64,000 nt of DNA from Nepenthes gracilis. Lineage: Eukaryota; Streptophyta; Magnoliopsida; Caryophyllales; Nepenthaceae. Below the pieces are notes generated by a model. The model did no database searches. It worked only from the letters and a program-made list of their open reading frames with translations, and had not been told where the DNA came from. Shown here in pieces: positions 48,145-58,240 of the stretch (position 1 is the stretch's first letter; every line of letters begins with the position of its first letter). The translations under genes were made by a program, and so were the position numbers. The DNA lies in assembly GCA_033239525.1 (NCBI GenBank), contig BSYO01000003.1, forward strand, positions 13,324,001 through 13,388,000, in the 5' to 3' direction.

Positions 48145-48988
48145 GGATATTGTTAATATAAATGTCTGAATTTATGAAGGAAACTATGTATCAATAGTTA
48201 TTATGTGTTCTGCATACTATTCAGACAGAAATTGTGCTTTTATAGGTTTATAGTTTTACTTTCACTATGTATTTTCTGGATTTCTGTACAGGTCCTAGAC
48301 GGTATCTCAATTCTAAATTTTGGCATAGTGGATAGAATTATTAAATTAAAGCCATCGATAGAGCTTGTGGTCCTATGCACACGTGTTGTAGGATGTGAAT
48401 TAAGATATTTGGATAGTTGCATGCTTGTATTGGTATTGTAAATGCGTATTGTAGGAAATTGTGGTATAATTAGATAGTTGTGTGCATGTACTGGTTTGTT
48501 ATATAGGTTTTGTACATGTTGATATTTCTATTTAGCCCAATTTTGGGAGAAACTCTGCCCGTAAAGGGATATTGTTAATGTAAATGTCTAAATTTATGAA
48601 GGAAAGTATGTATCAATAGTTATAATATGTTCTGCATACTGTTCAGACCAAAATTGTGCTTTCGCAGGTTTATAGTTCTGCTTCCGTTATATGTTTTCTG
48701 GATTTCTGTACAGGTCCTAGATGGCATTTCAATTATGAATTCTAGTATAGTGGATAGAGTTGTTAAATTAAAGCCATGATGGCACTTGTGGTCCTGTGTA
48801 CACGTGTCGTAGGATATGAATTAAGATATTTGGATAGTTGCATGCTTCTACTGGTCTTGTGAATGCGTATTGTAAGAAAATTGTGGTATAAAGGGATAGT
48901 TGTGTACATGTACGGGTTTGTTATGCAAGATTTGTACAGCTTGATATTTCTGTTTAGCCTAATTTTAGGAAAAACTCTACCCATTTTT
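48145..48988 (+). repeat. 422-bp tandem duplication in the G 5' LTR
   Basis: 48145-48566 and 48567-48988 both start GGATATTGTTAAT and run through the U5 half. The 3' LTR has a single copy. It occurred either after insertion or in the 5' LTR lineage only. Confidence 0.9.
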
Positions 48989-49080
48989 TCCTAAAACCTT
49001 AAGTGAGACTTGGGCTTCTATTTATGTTCTGAATGACAGAATTAATTAAGAACCAAAAAAAAAAATTGTTCCATCACAAT

Positions 49081-49091
49081 TGGTATCAGAG
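49081..49091 (+). other. Primer-binding site of element G
   Basis: TGGTATCAGAG two bases after the LTR end; initiator tRNA-Met type. Confidence 0.9.
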
Positions 49092-50451
49092 AATATGAGA
49101 TGTCTTAAAAATGATTTGAATCATACGCGAAAGCATCAGAAATAATCCCGGCTGACCGATGGGTAGGGATAGACTTAGACTGATCAAGCAAGGTTAGGAA
49201 ATCCTAGATGTTCTAACTTGCATAAGTGAAGATTGACTTGAGCTAGGACTTAATGATTAAGCTGAATGATTAAATTGATTTATGGTGACCTCAGATTTGG
49301 GTTGATCGGTTTTGATATTAGGCTTAAGTTTAAGGTAATCTGATCTACGGCCTAGATAATTTAGGATAGAAATGGACTGAGGCTTAGTGATTAAGCGTAA
49401 TCGAAGTAGGTTGAAGGTTTAGGTGGAACTATTTTGAGATAAGGTAAGATATTTTGGCTCATTCTGGTCTAGAATCTAGTTAGGAGAACAGTTAATGTAT
49501 TGAGCTTGGGGTATTAAAGAAAACAATTAAGGTTTTTACTCGTCTGAATAAAGTTCAGCTAGCTAAGGAAAGGCAGGGCTGATAATGGGTTACTTGGTGT
49601 CACACCTCATTTCTGAGGATGTTTCTGGAAGCATATGATTTTAAAGGAATTCTTTTTCTTTATGTAATGTTCTGGGATGGCTGGAAGACGAAACTTGTTA
49701 TTGATGATATCTAGGGAATAAGTTTATGTGTTTTGAATTCTAGAGTAAAATCTAACGATACCAATCCCTGAGGAGCAACCTTTATCTGAAGGAACTATGA
49801 ATTTTGATGTCCGGTTTAGGTTCGTGAATAATTAATTTTGATGGAGTATTAAATGATCTGGATGGCAGATTGCCACACTAGAACTGATAATTTTAGAAGG
49901 AATAATTTGAATTGTAATTACGATCACATATCAGAAAAGTTGCAATAGAAATAATAGAGCTAATATGCTGATGTTTGCAAGTCATGCAATGAGGTGTGTG
50001 CTAAATGTAGATGGCATATTAGGCCATACCTGAAAAGTTGTTAGGTAGATACGAAAATTAAAGGAAACCGTTAAAAGAGAATTTTGCCTATCTGATTGGC
50101 GAATAAAGTTGTTGTTGAGGTTATACCGAGATCAGAAATGATCTTGAGGATTCAAGTGTAAGCAATAAGGATATTTGGTGGACTTTGAAATAATTAGAAG
50201 TTAATGATTTGCTGATCAGGAGTTAGCTAGTCATCTAGCAGTTTCAGACCCATGCTCGAGTCCTAGATAGGGCTTTGATACTTGAGAAAGAACTAGGGAC
50301 TCAGAGAATTTCGGTTAAGAGGGTAATCAGTCAGGTGAACCTCAGTAAAAAGTTTGGTTTGGAATACCCGGAATCTACTAAGAAGATGAGAGTTTCTAGT
50401 GAAAGGAAATGTAGCATTAGATATTGATCAGTATTAGATTTCCAAACGTCA
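49092..50451 (+). other. Leader and decayed gag of element G
   Basis: No ATG with the gag N-terminal signature. From about 50200 a Gag-like segment corresponding to F's LQGLKDDIR...VLEEELE region is readable with stops and shifts. Confidence 0.55.
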
Positions 50452-50697
50452 GTGATGCCTTGTAACTACTATGGAAAGAAGCATATAGGATATTCTTGTC
50501 ACACGGCAACGGGAGCTTGTTTTAAATGTGGACAGCGGGATCACCAGAATAAAGATTGTCCATATTCTCAAAGATTAGAAATAAAGAAGCTCACTATTTT
50601 GGCTAAGGCTTTCGCGGTAACAGTTCAAGACACTGAAACACCCCAAAAGGTGGTTGGAGGTATCTTCTTAATTATGGAATTTGGATTTGTATTTTAA
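50452..50697 (+). pseudogene. Zinc-knuckle end of gag in element G
   Basis: An 81-residue frame with two knuckle units. The first (CNYYGKKHIGYSC) has its second cysteine changed to tyrosine; the second (CFKCGQRDHQNKDC) is an intact CCHC. The tail AKAFAVTVQDTETPQKVVGGIFLI aligns with the Gag-protease junction in B and C, after which homology to pol stops. Nucleic-acid binding would be its only plausible activity. Confidence 0.75.
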
Positions 50698-53081
50698 ATT
50701 TATTTGGGAAGTTATGTGTTCTTTTGTTTCCTAAAATTGTGTGATATCATGTTTACCGTGAAGATTTTGGATTATTTTCCTGATTGTATAGATATATGTA
50801 TGCTTGTGGATTTTGTGAATTTTGATAATTATCGCAAGTAATTAGATGAGCATCCAACTAGAAGAAGAGATATTTTATTTATTTGGTTAATATGGCGAGA
50901 AGTGGAGCTAATGATCTAGAAATCGATCTTTGAGTGATGCGAACCCTCTTGGAGTAGAAATGGTACTTAAGTATGTTAGCGTAAACTGTAATAAAAAAGC
51001 TACAATACCCTATAATTAGGTTGTGAATTCTGAGTAAGAGGTAAGGCCAACTGAAACAAGGGTATGTGCAAAACCTAATTAGAAAATGGGACTGCCCCTT
51101 TTAAAGTCGGTAGGTGTAAGACTGTCTTAATGATAACGAATTATTGCAGAAGAAATGTGTAATTAGTTGGAGGAATGCCTCGCTGGGCATGTGGCGTTTT
51201 GATGGAACGATTTTGAGTAAGTAGAACTTTAGGCAGTGCTTGAGGTTTACCCGAATTTGTTAAGTGACCCAACAAATGTTCTTTGACAATTACAGTATTC
51301 GAGAATTGTTTAGCGGGAAAAAGATCTATAATTGTTAGAATGTGTTACCAAAAAAGGTGGATTTAAGGATTTAAGGAAAAGTTGTTAATTGTTTTGTCCT
51401 AGTTGATCCCAATCGTTTGGTGAATTATAGCAGACTGTTATGTTCTTGAGAAGGTCAAAGTTTGATTAATTCTGCATTAATAGGTAACTATCCATGAGCA
51501 AAGTGGGGAAGGAGTTTATGGTTTGAGATTGCTTCACCTGTAATTGAAATTCTGTGGTGAGAATTTTGAGGATTTAGGGATAATCCCTTGAAAGAAATCA
51601 AGGACTTATAAATCTAAGAGTTAGAGGTTGTGACAGGTGGATCTCGGTGTGATTCAAAGGAGGTGAATGTTAGGATCGATTGTAGATATCGGAAGCCTCC
51701 ATTAGAGAAATTGTAGAATTGCTTTGGAGATAATTCTAGTCTGAAAACCTTAAGAATTAAAGTAATTATGTCATGATGGAAAGGTAATATTTGGAGATCC
51801 TGAACAGATTCATCTGTTTAAGGATTATGTTCTCTCGTATTGCTTGTGAATCGATGCCCTTGGGATAAGTAAGAGAGGAACTCCAATTCAGAGTTGCTTT
51901 TCTGTTAGTCGGAATCAGCCATTAGGAGTCTGGAATTGAGGATTGTGAGTATTACTGTGGGAGTCAGTTTCGGCTAGTAAATTAAGGGTCAAAATAGTTA
52001 TGTTATGATAGAAGCTGACCTTAAGAATTGTAAATGGATAGGCCTGTCTGAGGAATAGGTAAATAAAATTCTGTATCTGGAAAAAAATGAACATTAGTAC
52101 TGATCATGAATGTTAAGGGTCTATAGCTTTGGTACTGATGGCGAACCTATGGGTAGGCACAATTACTTAGAGTAATGGAGTGTTGCATTTCTAAGTTGGG
52201 AAGCAAAACTGTATCTGAAATGTGAAAGATATGAAATTAGAAATAAGAAGTCTTATGGTCTTGTTTTAACAAAATCAAAATGATTCGGGCTGATCTAATT
52301 GGCTCATCGGTGTATCAACGAGAATCTCGAGGTTGTTAAGTATTGGGGTCTTGAGGTCTTGAGCAACTGTCTGAGTCTGTACCAAATCCATGGTGACTGT
52401 TATAGTTAAGACTTCTTGTTCTGTGGTGAATTGGGACCTGTAAGAGTTATTCTCGTAATGTGGATATCGTGAGGACAATTTTAGTCATGGTTACCGTATG
52501 ATTTGGGTATTCAGAATGGAATATGTGTCTTATGGAAATGACGAATTGAGGACATACCAATAAAATGAAGAAAATGTAAAGGGTTCCGCTTTTGAAGTTT
52601 AATTGTGACTTGAGATTTATGTTAGGATTTTAACTAAGCTCGGTAAAAAAAAATTGAAGTTGAAATGTCAGGTTGTGATAGTGACGGTAAACTAAAATTT
52701 AATAATTCAAAATTAAATAACTGATCAGAGTATACAGTGGAAAAGCGATGAACCTGTGTATATAATAAGGTCAAAATTAATATTTAGAGGAAATACTCAA
52801 TCTTGAGGTTTATTATAAAATGAAATGAGGCATTCTACTTGTTTAAGGTTCAAAACTAGATTAAAAAGGTGGCTAATGAAATAGGATTGCCTTTGGACAT
52901 AGTAAATTTGGGCCTGAAAAGGTCGCGTTAAATAATGAGCACCAAAGCAATTCTGATGCTTATGGTTTTCTAGGATAACCAGCCTGATTTACAAATAAAT
53001 TGGAGACAGTAAGAAAGTTCTTTAATTTTGAAAATTCAAGGATCATCAAATTTTGAAGACGAAATTCCTATAAGTGGGGGA
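50698..53081 (+). other. Conserved non-coding interior of element G
   Basis: About 2.4 kb without coding potential, homologous to the reverse complement of 23157-25613 in element F. Its last 45 bp (CATCAAATTTTGAAGACG...) match A and F before the polypurine tract. Confidence 0.68.
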
Positions 53082-53094
53082 GAATGTAATGATC
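53082..53094 (+). other. Polypurine tract of element G
   Basis: AAGTGGGGGAGAA abutting the 3' LTR start TGTAATGATCC. Confidence 0.9.
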
Positions 53095-55669
53095 CGAGCT
53101 TCCAAAACATGATAATTAAGAGAAGGATGGGCTCCATAGGGGTATCGGCTCTCAAAATATGACAAAAGATAAGTAATTAACTTAAAATAGGTGATTATGG
53201 CCAATGGGTATGGGAGGAATCGGATCGAAAAGCCCAAAGATTCGAAATTGGTAAATTAGGAATTGAAGTTATAAACCGAAAAATGTTAATTCATAAATAC
53301 GATTCCATGCTTTAAAATATGATAATCATGACCTATTAAGGTTATATATAATCAAAATTAGGGTCTAAGGATGCGATGAATTGGATTGGAAGGGTTAAAA
53401 CGGGTCCTAGATGGCGAAAATGTGGAGTAGGCTTGCTGTAGGCTCAATGCGGGCTTGACTCACACCCGAGTAGCGCTTGACTGCAAACAAGGCAAAAAAA
53501 TAGAATGCACGGCTCGAAGTGGCGCTCGAGGTGCCACCCGAGTGGGTATAGCAAAATCGGGGGATCAAAGTACGCCCGGTTGGCGCTAAAGCGCGACCAA
53601 CAATTTATACAGGGCGCCTACTTAGCGCTCGAGCGGTACTCGAGCACCAGTCACGGGCCCCTCACGTGTTTTCTTTCCCTACGTTTTTATAAGGGATTGG
53701 GGCTCATTTTGGCTAGTGCTCGGCGGCAGAACAGGAAGGAGAGAAGAGAGGAAGGAAAGGGAACAAAAAGGAAAGGGGAAATCAATCCAATCCGATCCGA
53801 TCCAATTCTAGTAAAAATAACTATAGACCAAACTCAAGCAAGTGTACCTTGGATGCTACTTTTTGTTTTTAATACTTTTCTATATCTCAAAAATGGTATT
53901 TATGCTCTAAAAGCACATTTCACCATATTCTGTAAAAATAAAGCCTATTTTTACAAATTGTTCAGACAGATTTCATGTTTATATATATATATATATATAT
54001 ATTGCAATATCATGCTTCAATTTCATGAAAATACATGTATTTGGTGTCTATTTATCGTCCAAAAATTTTGGTGAAACCCTAAGCATGAAATTGAAGGGAT
54101 TTAACTGTTTTTGTCATAAATCTCTACTATATAAAAGTTAATCTGTACTGAGATAAAACTCTTGATATAATCTATTTCTAAAAATTTTATACGGAATTAT
54201 ACTGATAAATCACTGTGAATTTCTGAAGCGAAACTGAAGCTTTCGACCATTACTGTATATTTCGAAACAAATCTGAAGGGTTTCTAACTGTTTCTATATA
54301 TTCTGAAACGAAACTGAACGGTTTTAGACTATTAATGTATATTTTGAAACTGACTGAAGAGTTATTGTGAAACTCTGACTTAATTTTGAAACTAAAAAGG
54401 ATTTTCAGTTATGAAATAAGAAAAAAAAATATTTCTGATACTGTTAATTAGGACCCGTGGCTAATATACAGTCAGGTTAGGTTCTCCGGCATGCCTTAGA
54501 ACTTTATGGTGGTAATCAAGGATAACTCTATCCATGGAGTTATATGTGGTCCGTCCTTCTTCAGAGCATTAACCTAATAGGTAGTTTACTATTACTGGCC
54601 AGCGTACTGTACTAAATCCCATGAGAAGGGATGCCCACGAGAAGGGATGACTGTTACTGGCTTTGATTTTTTGCAAACACAATCTATCCTCAATTATTTA
54701 CCCCCTCCGCTAGCAGGATCTATTGGTTGGGTCCTTTATTAATAAAAAAGGTATTTTCTATATTTTATGGAATTCAGACTAATTTCTGCTTTCTGAAGTC
54801 GAGCTTATCAATTTAGTATTAACAAAGTATGATTACACTGACTTCTGCTTTCCGGAACTTGAGTGTTTCTATTTTCCAACAGTTCTGTAATCTCCTGAAT
54901 CATGTTCTAGTATATTTTCTATAAATCACTACTTTATAGTATTTATAATTCAATATGCATCTGTATCTATTTTATTATATTCTGTTTTGCATAAACATTT
55001 TATTGCATGCCTGCGTGTATATTACTGGGCCTCGACTCACTATTCTACTATTTTTTCCCTCCAGATGAGGACATAGAGATGATATCGGACAGATATAAAT
55101 GATCTGAACTTAGTAAGGAGCTGGATGGACTCTCAGAGCTTTTGAAGACTTGAAATTTTGGATATTGTTAATGTAAATGTCTGAATTTATGAAGAAAACT
55201 ATGTATCAATAGTTATAATATGTTCTGCATACTGTTTAGACAGAAATTATGCTTTCGTAGGTTTATAGTTCTGCTTCTGCTATATATTTTCTGAATTTCT
55301 GTACAGGTCCTAGATGGCATCTCAATTCTAAATTTTGGCATAGTGGATAGAGTTGTTAAATTAAAGCCATGGATGGGGCTTGTGGTCCTATGTACACGTG
55401 TTGTAGGATGTGAATTAAGATATTTTGATAGTTGCATGCTTGTACTGGTCTTGTAAATGCATGTTGTAGGAAAATCATGGTATAAAGGGATAGTTGTGTG
55501 CATGTACTAATTTGTTAAACAGGTTTTGTACAGGTTGATATTTCTGTTTAGCACAGTTTAAGGAGAAACTCTGCCCTTTTTTTGTAGAACCTTAAGTGAG
55601 ACTTGGGCTTCTGTTCCTGTTCTGAATAATGGAATTAACTGAGGATAAAAAAAAATTCATTCCATCACA
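53095..55669 (+). repeat. 3' LTR of element G (2575 bp)
   Basis: Same order as the 5' LTR without the 422-bp duplication. U3 at 53470-53665 has CTCGAG sites, the TATA box is near 53690, and the hairpin module is at 54475-54735. It ends CCATCACA at 55669. The U5 hairpin arms read ATGGAAT/ATTCCAT here, where other LTRs have ACGGAA/TTCCGT. The 189-codon frame across 53505-54074 spans U3 and leader and is not a gene. Confidence 0.9.
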
Positions 55670-55739
55670 AAAATGTTGAAGAACATCTAAAGGCAGCCAC
55701 AGCCCTTTGTTGATTCGAAATTACAATTTTTCATTTGTT

Positions 55740-56566
55740 GAGCCAATGCATCCTGCAACTAATTTTGTCCCTCAATGGATGAAATAAGTTTTGTTATTGA
55801 AGCCAAAACAAGTTGAGGTGGAAGAATTCAGATGAATAGTCAAGTTCAGTGGAGATGGCAGTTTATGCTAACGTCTGGTCAGGGTTGTCTTCATCGGCTA
55901 TCAAACATGAGAACTAGAGCGATATGCTTAGAGGAGAGGGGTATTTGGGCAACACCGAGTTGGCATTAGTGGGTGACTCGGTAAGTGGTTCCTCGCCGAA
56001 TTTTACCATATCGGTGGTTCCAAGTAATGGCACGGGCATCAATAATAGGGGCTCATGATGGGTCGCTGTCTCAGCAGGAAAGTTTTGAGGAAAAATGGAG
56101 GAAGGAGATCTCGGTGACTTGATGTTTGGATGGTGACAGGGGGGAAATTCGCACATCTGGTATTATCAATTCTATCATTTGTTTGTCGAGCGAAAGTAGC
56201 GATGTGGAAATTGGGTGATGCATGTGGTAGTATGGGTAGGGTTTGAGTAGGTTGGGTTAAATGAAGATAAAGAGCAACAGAGGGAGGAGCCACAATTGGT
56301 GAAGGGTTCGTTAACAAGCTAGGACTTCGCTCAATTCTGTTGAACAATTGATGGATTTCAACAAGGGAGCACTGGAGATGCTTAAGGTTGGACACATTAG
56401 TGGTGAGTCCTTCAGTATTTCGCTGGACAATCACCATGACCTCCTTCAACTCCTTCGGAATCCTAACGATGGAAGCTTCGAGTGCTTGGTCTTCGATTGT
56501 CAACCCCTTTGCCTTTGTCTCAATGAAAGTATTAATGTTGCATGCATTGCTACGGCGACCTTCCAT
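55740..56566 (-). pseudogene. Gag-like N-terminal fragment of a small Ty3 element (K)
   Basis: The ATG at 56566 follows an LTR, primer site and leader in the right order on the minus strand. The 5' part (LEASIVRIPKELKEVMVIVQRN...) looks coiled-coil, then becomes Pro/Ser/Thr-rich, as in Gag N-termini of several plant Ty3 lineages. The frame is lost at 56039 and fades by about 55740. No capsid or pol is present. Gag identity rests mainly on position. Confidence 0.5.
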
Positions 56567-56660
56567 GGATGAAGAAACAGACATGAACAGAGGCAGAGAG
56601 AGGAGAATCTAGATGAAGAAGAATGGGGAGGGAAGTTCTGTAGATGGCAAAGATAGGGAG

Positions 56661-56977
56661 ATTGATAACACCAAATGTTGTAAGCCACCAAAATCGGTTG
56701 GCAATTCCTGCACAACAGCACACGAAGAGAGGAGCAAATGAGGAGAAAGTAGGGAAAGGGAAGGGGAATTCAGGCAGAGGAACGAGAGAGAGAAGAGATA
56801 GAGAGCAGAGAAGGAATGAGAGAGAGAGAAAATATAATAGGAGAGAAGAAAAAGTAATTGAAGTATTCTTCGCTACTAAACAATAGAATAGTAATGAGCT
56901 TTATACAGGAAGGGGTTACGGCACCCATGGCCTAGCAGAGTAACTACAACATAATAGAAACGGAGGGGGTTATAACA
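56661..56977 (-). repeat. LTR (302 bp) and primer site of element K
   Basis: On the minus strand the LTR runs TGTTATAACCCCC (from 56977) to CTTACAACA (56676), with a TATA-like TGTATAAAGC near 56905. TTTGGTGTTATCAATC follows at 56661-56675, resembling the TTTGGTGCTTTCATTGAG-type primer site of plant Ty3 elements. The CT-rich stretch 56750-56850 is typical leader or R sequence. Confidence 0.65.
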
Positions 56978-57176
56978 ATCAGAAAGAAACATGTAGGGGC
57001 AGGGGCAAGGGGTTATCACAAAAAAGATGAATAAAAACATAATGGAAAAAAATCAGAAAAATAGGGGAGGGAAAAAAGAGAGAAGAAAAAAATAGAAAGC
57101 CGTCAGATGATAGCTGTTGAGTGAAGTGCCACAGAGTACAGCCATCGAGGTCAGCAGCTGTCGAAGAAGGGAGGAA
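56978..57176. other. Purine-rich spacer and partial TRIM interior
   Basis: 56978-57100 is A/G-rich without a recognised feature. 57110-57176 resembles 57395-57470 (GAGTGAAG.GCC...CAGCCATCGAG, then GAAGGGAGGAA), that is, an extra TRIM interior end upstream of the first LTR. Confidence 0.5.
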
Positions 57177-57593
57177 TGTTGCGACTCCTACATCGGGGAG
57201 CCAGCTTCACAAGCATTGACTTATAAGCCTGAGGGGCTTTCCCTCTAATCAGACTGATCTTTTGGGATTGCGCTATTCTCTTGGGCTTGTACTCACAACA
57301 ATTGTGCTTTCATTTAGACCAGCTTTGGTAGGAGAGGGTTACCCAGTGGAGGGTTTTGACCAGAAAGGACTACTAGAGATGGCTACTTGCGAAGGAACTG
57401 ACAAAAAAAATCGAGTGAAGCGCCGCATAGTGCAGCCGTCGAGTAAAGTGGTTGTCGAAAAGGGGAGGAATGTTATAAGTCCCATATCAGGAGGCCAATT
57501 CCATAATGGTTGGCTTATAAGCCTGAGGGTTCTCCCTCCTATCAGACCAATCTTTTGGGATTAGACTCTTCTCTTGAGTTTGTACTCACAATA
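57177..57593 (+). mobile_element. TRIM-like element with 124-bp LTRs
   Basis: LTRs 57177-57300 (TGTTGCGACTCC...CTCACAACA) and 57471-57593 (TGTTATAAGTCC...CTCACAATA). Between them are 170 bp with ATTGTGCTTTCATTTAG (primer-site-like) at 57301 and GAAAAGGGGAGGAA (polypurine tract) before the second LTR. No coding capacity is expected for a TRIM. A similar polypurine tract precedes the first LTR, so this looks like a tandem or concatenated TRIM. The 100-codon frame at 57262-57564 is accidental. Confidence 0.7.
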
Positions 57594-57769
57594 TTATATG
57601 GTCACTCACACTAATAAAAGAATTTAAAAAGGTAAGCATGCTTAGAAAGAACATGCAACACCAATAAAATTTGATGGCAATAAAGATAAATATTTTTTCG
57701 GAAAAAAAAAGAGCATATAAAGATAGATTACATAAAATATAAAAAATGGCTGGAAAATAAAAAAGGTGA

Positions 57770-58240
57770 TTTCATATCCCCGTGTGTGAGGAATTATTTT
57801 TGTTGAAACTCATAAAAATTCATAGTGGATTGATTTATGTTTTATATTTCATATTGTAAATATTATGAAAGGTTTTCTCAACATGAGGAAGTTTATTGAA
57901 AGTAAACTGTGTATCTATTCAGAAGATAAAATATGGTCACCTGTGAAGGCTATTTAAAATTTTAAATTAATTCTAAATGCTGGTTTTATTTTAACTCTAG
58001 ATAATATATTTTATATTCCAAAAGTTTTTAGAAACTTAGTTTTAATTTCAAAGCTAACTTTAGCAGATTATGAATTTTACTTTAAGAACTCTATTTTTAA
58101 GCTACATTAAAATTACTATTGTATTGGTAGTAGAATATTGGTTGACAATTTATTTAAATTTGATTTGGGCTGAAAATGATTACCTATCTTTACATACAAG
58201 TATTGGTTTTAAAATGAAATATTTATATAAAAATCCCTCT
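57770..58240 (+). pseudogene. Ty1/copia gag-protease/pre-integrase relic
   Basis: Translated pieces in shifting frames include WIDL in the protease position, GFLNMRK, WSPVKAI, then FILTLDNIFYIPKVFRNLVLISKLTLADYEFYF and GSRILVDNLFKFDL. These match the order of a copia protease and GAG-pre-integrase region. The protease motif is destroyed (a stop before W, no DSG) and stops follow. LTR J cuts it at 58248. Confidence 0.7.

Larger units (their letters stand above)
46094..49078 (+). repeat. 5' LTR of element G
   Basis: Starts TGTAATGAGCC, ends CCATCACA. CTCGAG-containing U3 at 46440-46660, TATA box at about 46689-46694, perfect donor CAG|GTAAGT at 46834, hairpin module 47455-47715, acceptor TTCAG ending at 48059. 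The U5 half is duplicated (48145-48988). Confidence 0.9.
46094..55669 (+). mobile_element. Element G: complete pol-less LARD-like element
   Basis: Plus strand, 9.58 kb. TSDs GAAAT (46089-46093) and AAAAT (55670-55674) match at 4 of 5. LTRs are 46094-49078 (2985 bp) and 53095-55669 (2575 bp); the difference is a 422-bp tandem duplication in the 5' LTR. The interior (4.0 kb) has a primer site, a gag remnant with zinc knuckle, about 2.4 kb non-coding sequence shared with F, and a polypurine tract. No protease, reverse transcriptase or integrase is present, so mobility must have depended on another element. Confidence 0.9.

Noticed and set aside
53505..54074. 189-codon plus-strand frame
   Set aside because: It spans the U3, TATA region and leader of the G 3' LTR, ends in an AT microsatellite reading IYIYIYIY, and lacks any domain.
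56644..56886. Arg/Glu-rich 80-codon frame
   Set aside because: Antisense reading of the CT-rich leader of the K LTR.
57262..57564. 100-codon frame with plausible composition
   Set aside because: It runs from one TRIM LTR through the interior into the other, so it is not a gene.
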